Assembly (NCBI GenBank): GCA_041391505.1
Contig: JAWKNW010000005.1
Coordinates: forward strand, 62,001 to 126,000
Origin: Rhodothermales bacterium
Lineage (GTDB): Bacteria; Bacteroidota; Rhodothermia; Rhodothermales; JAHQVL01
Length of the DNA stretch: 64,000 nucleotides
Direction of reading: 5' to 3'
Notes under the pieces: model-generated
Told to the model about the DNA's origin: nothing
The model's database searches: none
The model's input: only the letters and a program-made list of their open reading frames with translations
Translations under genes and position numbers: made by a program
Shown: positions 36,173 to 45,080 of the stretch, one piece after another
Position numbering within the stretch: the first letter of the stretch is position 1
Layout of the letters: each line of letters opens with the position of its first letter

Positions 36173-36943
36173 ATGCGACGCTTCATACCCAAGGTCATCA
36201 CCTTTCTCCTGGGGGTAGGTCTGATCGCCGCGCACACTGCGGCGGCTCAGACGATTTCGGTGAGCCTGCCCAAGCTGTACACGACGGATCGTACGGTCTC
36301 CCTGCCGGTATCGATCGGTAACGTGACCGGGCAGGACATCAAGGCGTTTCTCTTCACGATCAACTACGATCCCGCCGTACTCGAAATTACGAGCGTGGAT
36401 GCGGCCGGCCTGCTGGCCGAAGGGTTTTCCATCGTAGAAAACAACACGGTGCCCGGCCAGATTACCCTCGCCGCCGCGCACACGAATGCGCTGGCCGGCG
36501 AAGGGCAGCTGCTCTCGATCAATGCCCGGTTCAAGTCCAAGGGCACGTCGGACCTCGATTTCAGTTCGTTCACCTTTAATGAAGGGCAGCCGAAAGCCGG
36601 CACCGCCGACGGGATTATCTCGAACGTGGTCCAGGTCTCCAACGAAGACCCGGAAGGGCTGCCCACTGCGTTCGCCCTGAAAGGCAACTACCCGAATCCC
36701 TTCAATCCCAGCACCACGATCCAGTTCGATCTCCCTGAAGCCTCCAATGTCCGCATCGACGTCGTGGATATGCTCGGGCGTCAGGTGCTCGAGGTGCCCG
36801 AACAGGCCCTGGCCGCCGGCGCCAATCAGCGCGTGCTGATCGACGCCTCGCATCTCGCGTCGGGCGTCTATCTCTACCGCGTCGTCGCGCGCGGCGTGAA
36901 CAAGACGCTGGTGCAGACGGCAACGATGACGCTCATCAAATAG
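36173..36943 (+). CDS. secreted single-cohesin-domain protein with type IX-like C-terminal sorting domain
   Basis: 256 residues from the ATG at 36173, with signal peptide MRRFIPKVITFLLGVGLIAA...AAAQ. A cohesin-type domain follows at about residues 24-145 (ISVSLPKLYTTDRTVSLPVSIG, FLFTINYDPAVLEIT, GEGQLLSINARFKSKGTSDLDFSSFTFNEG). The C-terminus LKGNYPNPFNPSTTIQFDLPE...DMLGRQVLEV...SGVYLYRVVA is the type A-like sorting domain of Bacteroidota and relatives. It is probably exported and attached to the surface. It shares the domain type of the six-cohesin protein that follows. Confidence 0.85.
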   Translation: MRRFIPKVITFLLGVGLIAAHTAAAQTISVSLPKLYTTDRTVSLPVSIGNVTGQDIKAFLFTINYDPAVLEITSVDAAGLLAEGFSIVENNTVPGQITLAAAHTNALAGEGQLLSINARFKSKGTSDLDFSSFTFNEGQPKAGTADGIISNVVQVSNEDPEGLPTAFALKGNYPNPFNPSTTIQFDLPEASNVRIDVVDMLGRQVLEVPEQALAAGANQRVLIDASHLASGVYLYRVVARGVNKTLVQTATMTLIK

Positions 36944-37410
36944 CGGACGAGCGGCATGACGCCCGGCGACCTGGCACAGGGGCGCCGGGCCCGCGCACCC
37001 TCCGGGTCACACGGGTGACGTCAGGTGGTTGATCCCTTCTTTCAGCGCGTCTGTAACACCCCTTTTCGCCCTTTGCAGGGGCGCCGCGGCGCGGGTCAAA
37101 CGCGTTGGGTCCGGTAGAACTGCGGGTACTTAAAAAACGACACGTCCCGGATCGCAGCACGAAGGTCGGTATCGCCTAATCGGAATACACCCGTCGTTTG
37201 TGTGCCAATCCGTGATTTCGGTTCGATTGGCCCTGCTTTTGCCCTGAAGGGCCCGATGCGCCCCCAACCCCGTATTCATGCCCCATCGGGGACGAATTGA
37301 CCCACGCAATGACTACTGATGTACATCGTGTAATCCTCCATGCAGGACGACCGACCGCAACCGGGCCGGCCTGCATGATGCCCGGAAACGGGCGGAGTCT
37401 ACTTCGGATC
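36944..37410 (+). other. 467-nt intergenic region between the two cohesin genes
   Basis: A GC-rich inverted repeat, gcccggcg / cgccgggc (36961-36968 and 36983-36990), lies 18 nt after the stop and may end the first gene, but no T-run follows. The region 37297-37410 is open in frame with the next gene but reads unlike a signal peptide and is treated as leader. I see no repeat, tRNA or recognisable riboswitch. Confidence 0.4.
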
Positions 37411-40400
37411 ATGTGGAGATTATCACCCTCGACCTTTCTACTCGTCATCGCGGCCTTCCTGGCCGCGCCGGCCGCCGCGCAGGTCAGTGTCAGTCTGCCG
37501 GCGGTGACCGGGCAACTTGGGACGTCCCAGGATATCGACCTGACCGTGGGCAGCGTCACCGGCCAGAACGTGACGTCGTATCAATTCAGCATCACCTACG
37601 ATCCAACCGTCCTTGAGATCAATGCCGTATCGGTGACAGGCACGCTTTCCAGCGGGACCTCCGCCACGGTCAATACGGCCACCTCCGGGCAGATCACGGT
37701 CGCCTGGGCGGCCGCCAGCGCCATTACGGGGCAGGGCGCGCTGATCAAGCTGAGCGCCGACTTGATCGGCGTCGGCACATCCGCGCTCACCATCGCCGAT
37801 TTCATCTTCAACGAAGGCGCGCCGGCGGCGACACCGTCGAACGGCAGCGTGACGGTTACGGAAGCCGATCCGCCGCCTTCGATCGCCGTGTCCTTGCCGG
37901 CGTCGGCCTCGGCCCAGGTCGGTGGCGGGACGGTCTCGCTGCCGGTCACCGTCGGGTCTGTTTCGGGCGCGAACGTCACCTCCTACGCCATGACGGTAGC
38001 ATATAACCCGGCGGTTATCAATATTACGGGCGCCACGGTGAACGGCACCCTCTCCTCGGCGGCCACACCCTCGGTTACCACGGGATCGGGTACGATCACC
38101 CTGACCTGGAGCAACGGCGCGGCGCTGTCCGGAGCGGGCACGCTCGTGAACCTGACGGCGACGCCGGTAGCGGCCGGCACCTCGGCGTTGACGTTGTCGT
38201 CGATGCAATTCAACAGCGGATCGCCGGCGGCCACGACGACCAACGGCTCGATCACCGTGACGGGCCAGACGGTTTCTCCGGTGGCCATCGCCCTGCCTGC
38301 TTCGTTTTCCGGCGGGGTAGGGACCTCGGTGCAGATTCCGATTACGGTAGATAACGTCACCGGTAAGAGCATCAACTCCTATCAGCTGACGGTCCATTTC
38401 GACCCGGCCATCGTGAACATCGGCACGGCGACCGTATCCGGCACGCTGTCTTCGAGCGCGGCGCCCATCGTGACGTCGCCGAGCGCCGGGGTGTTGAGCA
38501 TCGTGTGGGCCAGCGGGACCGCGCTGAGCGGCTCGGGCGTCCTGATCAATCTCGAGGCGAATCTGCGCACCGCCGGCACGTCGGCGCTGACGTTTGCCTC
38601 CGCCGTGTTTAACGAAGGCACGCCGGCGGCGCAGACGACGAACGGGCAGGTCGTCGTGACGACCGTCGCCCCGATCGCCGTATCGCTCTCGCAGCGCAGC
38701 GGCAAGGTGGGGGAGACGGTGTCGATCCCCGTATCCGTGGGCGACCTGACCGGCCGCGCGGTGTCGTCGTTTGAGTTTACCCTGAGCTTCGACCCCGCGA
38801 AAGTCAGCGTGGGCGTGAGCCAGACCGGGACGCTGACCGCCGGCACGTCGGCCATCGTCAATACGGCCACGTCGGGCAAGGTAACGGTCGCCTGGGCGGC
38901 GGTGAGCAACCTCGCCGGCGCCGGCGCCCTGGTCAATCTGCAGGTCAGCCTGCTCGGGGAAGGGACGAGCGCCCTCACCTTTGACAGCTTCTCGTTCAAC
39001 GAAGGGTCGCCCGCCGCGACGCTGACGAACGGCAGCGTGACGATCACGAGCGATACGCCGATCATCAACGTCGCCCTGCCGCAGAACGGGACCGGTAATG
39101 TCGGCGAGACGCTGACGGTGCCGGTGACGGTGGGCAATACCTCCGACGCCGGCGTGACATCCTACGCCTTCACCCTGACCTTCAATAGTTCGCTGATGAG
39201 CGTCGCCGGGGTCGATGTCGCCGGCACGCTGTCCGCCGGCAGCACGCCGACGGTCAACACCTCGACGGCCGGCCAGCTCACCGTCAGCTGGCAGGGCACG
39301 GCGCTGACCGGCTCGGGCACGCTCGCGAATATCCGTTTCAGCCTGCTGAGCGACGGCACCTCGCCGCTGACGTTTTCCAGCTTTACCTTCAACACCGGGA
39401 CGCCGCAGGCGAGCCTGCAGAACGGCAACGTGACCATCGCCGGCAATGGCTCGATCGGCGTGTCGCTGCCCTCCGGTTTGATGGGCTCCGTGGGGGAAAA
39501 ACTCAATCTGCCGGTGAATATCGGCGTGCTGACCGGGCGCAACGTGAGCTCGTTCAGCTTCACCGTGACCTACGACGCCGCCGACCTGACCATTGCGGCC
39601 GTGTCGACCGAGGGCACCATGCTCGCCGGTCAGCAGGTCAGCGTCACCTCGGCCACGGGGCAGATCACCGTCTCCTACACCGGCGCGCAGCCGCTGACCG
39701 GTTCCGGGACCCTCCTCAACCTGGTCGCCGATCTGACGGCGCCGGGCACGAGCGACCTGTCGTTCACCGCGTTCACGCTCAACAGCGGGACGCCGGCGGC
39801 CGCACCCATCGACGGTAGCATCACGGTGCACGGCGTCTCGGCATCCCTCCAGCTCATCCACAACTCGCCGGATGCGCCCATCGTGGATGTCTACATCAAC
39901 AATGTGAAGGTGGCGGACGGACTTTCGTATGCGAAGGCCACCCCCTTCTTCGAATACACCACGGCGGTGCTCAAGATCGATGTGGTGAACGACAAGGCGG
40001 CGAACAACAACTCGCCGATCGCGACGACCAACGTGACGCTCATCAACGACCAGGCGTATGTGGCGGTCCTCAACGGGTTGTTTGCCGGCTCGGGAAAGCA
40101 GTCGCTTGGGATCGTGGTCGAGGAAACGGTCCTCGAAGCCAGCGGGGAAGACACGATCGATCTGATGGCATTCCAGGGGTCGCCGGACGCGCCGCTCATG
40201 TCCATCAATCTGGTGGATGACAGCGGGGCGCACCGCACGGTCGCCGCCTTCGGGACGGATGTCGCCTTCGGCGAAGGCCGGCTCGCGCGGGGCATCAGCC
40301 CCGGCCTCTACCACATGGAGCTGGTCGATTCCAACGGCACCACGATCAACACGTACCGGGCCGACCTCAGCCGCACCGCCGGCGCCGCGCTGCTCTTCAT

Positions 40401-40803
40401 GATCCAGGGCTTCGTCGATCCGGTGCTGACCCAGCCCGACATCACCATCACGGCGTACGCACCCGACGGCCGCGCGCTGTTCTTGCCGCTGTCGACGGCG
40501 TCCGAAAACGAGGCCGTGATGCCGGAGGGGTTCTCGCTGAGAGGCAATTTTCCGAATCCCTTTAATCCGACCACCTCGATCCAGTTCGAGCTGCCCGAGC
40601 CCGCCCTGGTCGAGATCGATGTGTACGACATGCTGGGCCGGCATGTCCTGAACGTGCCCTCGCAGACCTTCACGGCCGGCGAATCCAACACGGCCTCCCT
40701 CGATGCGTCCGAACTTGCTTCCGGGACCTACGTTTACCGCGTGACGGCGCGTGGCGCCCAGCAAACGTATACCTCAAGCGACACCATGACGCTGCTCAAG
40801 TAG
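37411..40803 (+). CDS. large secreted protein with six tandem cohesin-like domains, a DUF4397 domain and a type IX-like sorting domain
   Basis: About 1130 residues from the ATG at 37411, which begins a signal peptide (MWRLSPSTFLLVIAAFLAAPAAAQ). Six repeats of about 130 residues start near nt 37485, 37876, 38281, 38672, 39064 and 39454. Each has a VSLP-type strand, V(G/D)xxTG, SYxFTxxFDP-like strands, a GTL segment, a GAGALVNL-like strand and SxxxxNEGxPAA. Near 39841 a DUF4397-type domain begins (LQLIHNSPDAPIVDVYINN). The end has NFPNPFNPTTSIQFELPE and GTYVYRVTA. No dockerin is seen in the window, so the cohesins may act as adhesive or structural modules. Confidence 0.88.
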   Translation: MWRLSPSTFLLVIAAFLAAPAAAQVSVSLPAVTGQLGTSQDIDLTVGSVTGQNVTSYQFSITYDPTVLEINAVSVTGTLSSGTSATVNTATSGQITVAWAAASAITGQGALIKLSADLIGVGTSALTIADFIFNEGAPAATPSNGSVTVTEADPPPSIAVSLPASASAQVGGGTVSLPVTVGSVSGANVTSYAMTVAYNPAVINITGATVNGTLSSAATPSVTTGSGTITLTWSNGAALSGAGTLVNLTATPVAAGTSALTLSSMQFNSGSPAATTTNGSITVTGQTVSPVAIALPASFSGGVGTSVQIPITVDNVTGKSINSYQLTVHFDPAIVNIGTATVSGTLSSSAAPIVTSPSAGVLSIVWASGTALSGSGVLINLEANLRTAGTSALTFASAVFNEGTPAAQTTNGQVVVTTVAPIAVSLSQRSGKVGETVSIPVSVGDLTGRAVSSFEFTLSFDPAKVSVGVSQTGTLTAGTSAIVNTATSGKVTVAWAAVSNLAGAGALVNLQVSLLGEGTSALTFDSFSFNEGSPAATLTNGSVTITSDTPIINVALPQNGTGNVGETLTVPVTVGNTSDAGVTSYAFTLTFNSSLMSVAGVDVAGTLSAGSTPTVNTSTAGQLTVSWQGTALTGSGTLANIRFSLLSDGTSPLTFSSFTFNTGTPQASLQNGNVTIAGNGSIGVSLPSGLMGSVGEKLNLPVNIGVLTGRNVSSFSFTVTYDAADLTIAAVSTEGTMLAGQQVSVTSATGQITVSYTGAQPLTGSGTLLNLVADLTAPGTSDLSFTAFTLNSGTPAAAPIDGSITVHGVSASLQLIHNSPDAPIVDVYINNVKVADGLSYAKATPFFEYTTAVLKIDVVNDKAANNNSPIATTNVTLINDQAYVAVLNGLFAGSGKQSLGIVVEETVLEASGEDTIDLMAFQGSPDAPLMSINLVDDSGAHRTVAAFGTDVAFGEGRLARGISPGLYHMELVDSNGTTINTYRADLSRTAGAALLFMIQGFVDPVLTQPDITITAYAPDGRALFLPLSTASENEAVMPEGFSLRGNFPNPFNPTTSIQFELPEPALVEIDVYDMLGRHVLNVPSQTFTAGESNTASLDASELASGTYVYRVTARGAQQTYTSSDTMTLLK

Positions 40804-40855
40804 CCGGCCTCGCTACCGGCGCCGCGGCGGGGGTGTCCCAGCTCCGGCCGATGGC

Positions 40856-41728
40856 GTGACACATCCAGCGGACACCGCGGCGCGGCCTCACGCGCTCACC
40901 TCGCTCCTCCTGTACGGGAATCTCCAGATTCCGCTCGTGGCTGCCGGCCTGCTCGGCGCAACCCCGCTCTGGTTCGATGCGCCTCTGCAAGGCCCCCTCA
41001 TGCTCGCCGGCGCCGGCGGCGCGTTTCTCCTGTACCAGATCGATCGCGCGTGGCATACCTCGGCCGAAGACGCCCACAACCAGCCGGATCGGCTCCAGTG
41101 GGTTCACAGGCATCGCCGCTACACCCTGTTTTCCACGCTCGCCTCGCTCCTCGCCATCGGTGTGGCGTGGCCCTATCTTTCGCCGAGGACGCTGGGCGCC
41201 GGGGCGGTCCTCGGGGTGGCCGGCGTGCTGTATCTCTTTCCACTGCTTCCGGGGAAGACGAGGCTCAAGGGCAACTGGCTGATCAAGCCGCTCGCGATCG
41301 CCGGCGGATGGGCGCTCGGGGCGACGTTGCTGCCGACGCTGGAAGCAGGCCGACTCCCCGACGGGCAGGTCGCGCTGCTGTTCGTGTATCGGCTGCTTTT
41401 TTTGCTGCCGAACGTGCTGCTCGCGGACTGGCCGGATCGCGACGGGGACCGGCGTGAGGGGCTTCGCTCCGTGGCGCAGTTCCTGGGGGAGACCTCGATG
41501 CGCCGCGTCGCGCAGCTCACGTGCGGGGCGGCCCTGGCCGTCGGTGGCGTGCTGGCATGGCGCTCGGGCTGGCCGCCGCCGGCCTGGATCGACCTCGCCG
41601 GCCCGGTGATCATGGCGCTCCTGGTCAGCAGACCCATGCCGGCGTCCCGATGGTTCTATACCCTGGCGCTGGATCTCGCCGCCGCCTGGCCGCTCGTCGG
41701 CGTGGCGATCGCCGGCTGGGGCCGGTAG
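40856..41728 (+). CDS. UbiA-like prenyltransferase family membrane protein
   Basis: A 290-residue protein with about eight membrane segments. A first polar loop, LLYQIDRAWHTSAEDAHNQPDR, is a variant of the NDxxDxxxD motif, and a second, LLADWPDRDGDRREGLRSVA, gives a DxxxD-type site, as in UbiA enzymes that join prenyl chains to aromatic or other acceptors. The first motif is degenerate, so activity or substrate may differ from MenA/UbiA/COX10. No quinone or haem gene adjoins it. Confidence 0.7.
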   Translation: MTHPADTAARPHALTSLLLYGNLQIPLVAAGLLGATPLWFDAPLQGPLMLAGAGGAFLLYQIDRAWHTSAEDAHNQPDRLQWVHRHRRYTLFSTLASLLAIGVAWPYLSPRTLGAGAVLGVAGVLYLFPLLPGKTRLKGNWLIKPLAIAGGWALGATLLPTLEAGRLPDGQVALLFVYRLLFLLPNVLLADWPDRDGDRREGLRSVAQFLGETSMRRVAQLTCGAALAVGGVLAWRSGWPPPAWIDLAGPVIMALLVSRPMPASRWFYTLALDLAAAWPLVGVAIAGWGR

Positions 41729-41845
41729 GGCGTCCGGCCGCTGCCGTCAGGTCGCTCGGCCCGAGCGTCTGCGGCGGTCATCGGAACATTTGCCGCATTC
41801 TGCACTACCGTACCCGCTACGAACACGTCCTGTCATACCCATACC

Positions 41846-43348
41846 ATGCGTACCTACACGACTATCGATCATCTGGGCCGCCACGACGGCCAGCACGTCA
41901 CGATCAAGGGCTGGCTGTACAACAAGCGGGAGTCCAAGGGGCTGCAGTTTCTTGTCATGCGCGACGGTTCCGGACTCGTGCAGTGCGTGGTGAATCAGGA
42001 AGAGGTCGATGCCGCGTCGTGGACGGCCGCGGGCGAGTCGGCCCAGGAGACCGCGCTGCAGATCGAGGGGCTCGTGCGGAAAGACGAACGCCAGGTGGGG
42101 GGATGGGAGATCCAGGCGACCCGCGTGGCGCTGATCGGGACGTCGACCGACTACCCGATCACGCCCAAGGAGCATGGCGTCGACTTCCTGATGAACAACC
42201 GGCACCTGTGGCTGCGCAGCCGCCGGCCCTGGGCCATCATGCGGATTCGCAACCGCATCATCATGGCGATCCACCAGTTCTTCCAGTCGCGCGGCTTCCT
42301 GCAGATGGACGCGCCGATCCTGACCGGCAATGCCGTGGAAGGGACGTCGACGTTGTTCGAGATCGACTACTTCGGCGAGCCGGCGTACCTGACCCAGAGC
42401 GGCCAGCTCTACGGCGAGGCGATGGCGATGGCGTTCGGGAAGATCTACACCTTCGGGCCGACATTCCGGGCGGAAAAATCGAAGACCCGCCGGCATCTCA
42501 CCGAGTTCTGGATGATCGAACCCGAGATGGCGTTTTACGACCTGGCGATGAACATGGACCTGGCGGAGGACTTCCTCGTTTCGATCGTACAGGCCGTCCT
42601 CGCCGATTGCCGCGAGGAGCTGGACGCGCTGGGCCGCGACATCGCGGCGCTGGAGCGCATCCAGAAACCCTTCCCCCGCATCTCGTATACCGATGCCGTG
42701 ACGCTGCTCAAGAGCGACAAGACGATGGCGATGGTCGACGCCGAAATCGCCGCGCTCGAGGCCGAGGGGCCGAAGCTGAAGGAGGAACTCGAGGCCAACA
42801 AGAAACGCTACGGACAGGCCAAAAAGCACGAGAAACGCCAGATGGACGCCCGGGAGATCGAGATCAACCAGCGGCTGGCGGACATCGAGGAGAGCCTCCG
42901 CAACCTGCCCAGGTGGAAAGAATCCGCCATGCAGTTCGAGTGGGGAAACGACCTGGGCGGAAGCGACGAAACGCTGCTGACGCGGCACTTCGACCGACCG
43001 ATCATCGTGCACCGGTATCCGGCCGCCGTCAAGGCCTTCTACATGAAGCGCGACCCGGAAGACGACCGCCTCGCGCTCGGGATGGATGTGCTGGCGCCCG
43101 AGGGCTACGGCGAGATCATCGGCGGAGGCGAACGCGCGACGGATCTGGCGTTCCTGCAGCAGCAGGTGCGCGACCATCAGCTCCCGGAAGAGGTCTTTGG
43201 CTGGTACTTCGACCTTCGGCGGTACGGCTCGGTCCCGCACAGCGGCTTCGGGCTGGGGCTGGAGCGCACAGTGACCTGGATTACGGGGCTGACGCACCTG
43301 CGCGAGGCCATCCCGTTCCCCCGTATGCTGGGCCGGCTTACCCCCTGA
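41846..43348 (+). CDS. asnS: asparaginyl-tRNA synthetase
   Basis: A 500-residue class IIb synthetase. An N-terminal OB-fold (HDGQHVTIKGWLYNKRESKGLQFLVMRDGSG) is followed by catalytic motif 2 in TFRAEKSKTRRHLTEFWMIEPEMAF and motif 3 in GFGLGLERTVTWITGLTHLREAIPFPRML. The SGQLYGEA segment and the IPFPR ending identify AsnRS rather than AspRS. A charged helical insertion at about residues 295-355 (KLKEELEANKKRYGQAKK...) is longer than in the E. coli enzyme. It charges tRNA-Asn directly. Confidence 0.93.
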   Translation: MRTYTTIDHLGRHDGQHVTIKGWLYNKRESKGLQFLVMRDGSGLVQCVVNQEEVDAASWTAAGESAQETALQIEGLVRKDERQVGGWEIQATRVALIGTSTDYPITPKEHGVDFLMNNRHLWLRSRRPWAIMRIRNRIIMAIHQFFQSRGFLQMDAPILTGNAVEGTSTLFEIDYFGEPAYLTQSGQLYGEAMAMAFGKIYTFGPTFRAEKSKTRRHLTEFWMIEPEMAFYDLAMNMDLAEDFLVSIVQAVLADCREELDALGRDIAALERIQKPFPRISYTDAVTLLKSDKTMAMVDAEIAALEAEGPKLKEELEANKKRYGQAKKHEKRQMDAREIEINQRLADIEESLRNLPRWKESAMQFEWGNDLGGSDETLLTRHFDRPIIVHRYPAAVKAFYMKRDPEDDRLALGMDVLAPEGYGEIIGGGERATDLAFLQQQVRDHQLPEEVFGWYFDLRRYGSVPHSGFGLGLERTVTWITGLTHLREAIPFPRMLGRLTP

Positions 43349-43375
43349 CGCAATCTTTCGGACCGGTCCGACGTT

Positions 43376-43396
43376 TAAGGTTCGAGGTTCAAGGTC
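43376..43396 (+). repeat. heptamer repeat region F (aggtt type) before the SIMPL gene
   Basis: Three 7-nt units, taaggtt, cgaggtt and caaggtc, are in register about 40 nt upstream of the ATG at 43436. This is the weakest of the heptamer sites; it is listed because of its spacing and placement. Confidence 0.5.
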
Positions 43397-43435
43397 TGAT
43401 TGTGCCTTGATTTACACCGACTTGAAGATTCGAAC

Positions 43436-44179
43436 ATGAAACGATATACATCGATATTCGCACTTTTATTGATGCTCGGCGGCCTCATCGCGCCGGCAAC
43501 CAGCTCGGCTCAAACGATGGAAAAGATCATTCAGCGGACCGTCACGGTCGGCGGACAGGGCAAGGCGACGGCGGTGCCCGACAAGGCGACGGTCTCCTTC
43601 GGCATCGTGACTCGCTCCATGGATCCCGAGGATGCGCGCGCCCGCAATGCCAAAACCGCGAGCGAGGCGATGAACGCCATCCGCAAGATGGGGGTCGAGG
43701 AACGCAAGCTCAAGCTTCAGACCCTCCGGCTGCAGCCCGTGCAGGAGTATAACCCCGAAACGCGCCGGCATGAGGAAAAGGGCTACGAAGCCTATCGGGA
43801 CCTCGTCGTCGAGGTGGAAGACCTCGACAAGCTGCCCGGCCTGATCGCCGAGATCGTCCAGAAGGGCGCAAACCGGCTGAATAACATCAATTACGGATTG
43901 AAGGATGACGCCGCGTTCCGGAACGAGGCGCTGGTCGAAGCCGTCCAGGAAGCCCGCGCCAAGGCCGAGCTGATGGCCAGCACCGCCGGCGCCAAACTCG
44001 GTGCCGTGCTCGTGATCCAGGAAGAAGGCTATTCGGTGCCGGCGCCGATGGTGATGATGGACATGGCCGAGTCGCGCGTGCTCAAAGCCGGCATGGCCGC
44101 CCCGGAGCCCGACGCCTACGCCGCCGGCGAGATGGAGGTGTCTACCTCCGTCCGCATCACCTTCGCTCTTCAGGATTGA
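43436..44179 (+). CDS. exported SIMPL (DUF541) domain protein
   Basis: 247 residues with signal peptide MKRYTSIFALLLMLGGLIAPATSSAQ. The mature part is one SIMPL domain: RTVTVGGQGKATAVPDKATVSFGIVTRSMDPEDARARNAKTA, MGVEERKLKLQTLRLQP, YRDLVVEVEDLDKLPGLIAEIVQKGANRLNNINYGL and ALVEAVQEARAKAELMASTAGAKLGAVLVIQEEG. The family is periplasmic or outer-membrane-associated and linked to stress or oxidative-damage tolerance; its biochemical activity is unknown. Confidence 0.9.
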   Translation: MKRYTSIFALLLMLGGLIAPATSSAQTMEKIIQRTVTVGGQGKATAVPDKATVSFGIVTRSMDPEDARARNAKTASEAMNAIRKMGVEERKLKLQTLRLQPVQEYNPETRRHEEKGYEAYRDLVVEVEDLDKLPGLIAEIVQKGANRLNNINYGLKDDAAFRNEALVEAVQEARAKAELMASTAGAKLGAVLVIQEEGYSVPAPMVMMDMAESRVLKAGMAAPEPDAYAAGEMEVSTSVRITFALQD

Positions 44180-44304
44180 CGCGAAGGGTCATCCCGTCGC
44201 GTCGTCCCGTCGCGTCTACTAACTGGATGTACTGTGCATCGCACGGCTACGGAGGCAGTGGAGGGCCTCTGTAGGCATACTGTGCCGTTGCTCGGGTAGT
44301 CTGA

Positions 44305-44358
44305 GAATCTGCGCCTGCGTTCGGCACGAGGCGGGCGCAGATTCCGCCCTGTTTTTTT
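44305..44358 (+). terminator. hairpin with downstream T-run, terminator-like, between the SIMPL and deiodinase-like genes
   Basis: An 11-bp perfect stem gaatctgcgcc / ggcgcagattc (44305-44315 and 44334-44344) is followed, after 7 nt, by seven T's at 44352-44358. A competing weaker pairing, aggcgg with ccgccct (44329-44334 and 44344-44350), lies closer to the T-run. It may simply end the SIMPL transcript, or attenuate entry into the next gene, whose ATG is only 28 nt past the T-run. Confidence 0.55.
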
Positions 44359-44385
44359 GTTGACCGGTTATTTATCGCCTCGCGC

Positions 44386-45060
44386 ATGGCATCCTCCACG
44401 CCCTTTCCCCACATCCCGCTCGCGTTCAACCCCATTCCCGAAGCCGAGATGGGTGAGCGCGCCGATGCATTTTACGCCGAGATGAACCGCCGGCGGTCAG
44501 TCCGCTTCTTCAGCGACCGGCCGGTGCCGCGCCACCTCATCGAGCGCGCCATCCAGACGGCCGGCACGGCGCCCAGCGGCGCGCACCGGCAGCCGTGGAC
44601 CTTCGTCGCCGTGAGCGACCCGGCCATGAAGCACGCGATTCGTGTCGCCGCCGAGAAAGAGGAGCGGGAGAGCTACGACAGCCGGATGTCCGCCGAGTGG
44701 CTGGAAGCGTTGGCGCCCATCGGCACCGACTGGCGGAAGCCGTTTCTGGAAACCGTCCCGTGGATCGTGGTGTGTTTCGCCCAGACGTACGGGCTGGGCC
44801 CGGAAGGAGAGAAGAAGAAGCACTTCTACGTCCAGGAAAGCTGCGGCATCGCCTGCGGGATGTTTATCACGGCGGTGCACCATATGGGCCTGGCGACGCT
44901 GACCCACACGCCGAGTCCGATGCGCTTTCTGAACGAGATCCTGGGCCGGCCGGCGAACGAGAAGCCGTACATCCTGTTTCCGGTCGGTTACCCCGCCGAG
45001 GATGCGTCGGTGCCCGATCTGAAGCGGAAGGAGCTGGGGGAGATCGCGGTCTGGCGGTAG
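44386..45060 (+). CDS. iodotyrosine-deiodinase-like flavin reductive dehalogenase (nitroreductase family)
   Basis: A 224-residue FMN protein: RRRSVRFFSDRPVPRHLIERAIQTAGTAPSGAHRQPWTF, ESCGIACGMFITAVHHMGLATLTHTPSPM and PYILFPVGYPAEDASVPDLKRK, which align with iodotyrosine deiodinase (IYD) rather than with generic nitroreductases. The three residues that clamp the halotyrosine zwitterion in IYD have matches here: E93 and Y97 in EERESYDSRM, and K118 in DWRKPFL. Known bacterial IYDs remove halogen from halotyrosines. It is a single gene, preceded by a hairpin-rich leader of about 200 nt. Confidence 0.85.
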   Translation: MASSTPFPHIPLAFNPIPEAEMGERADAFYAEMNRRRSVRFFSDRPVPRHLIERAIQTAGTAPSGAHRQPWTFVAVSDPAMKHAIRVAAEKEERESYDSRMSAEWLEALAPIGTDWRKPFLETVPWIVVCFAQTYGLGPEGEKKKHFYVQESCGIACGMFITAVHHMGLATLTHTPSPMRFLNEILGRPANEKPYILFPVGYPAEDASVPDLKRKELGEIAVWR

Positions 45061-45080
45061 CCTCGGGCCTGACGCTGTAT

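Noticed and set aside
37438..40764. 1108-residue antisense frame across the six-cohesin gene
   Set aside because: Its repeats are just the complement of the cohesin repeats; the composition is Arg/Gly/His-rich without any domain.
44180..44360. Possible tRNA or known small RNA in the leader of the deiodinase-like gene
   Set aside because: No cloverleaf, T-loop GTTCRA or anticodon arm could be assembled; only the hairpin and T-run are supported.
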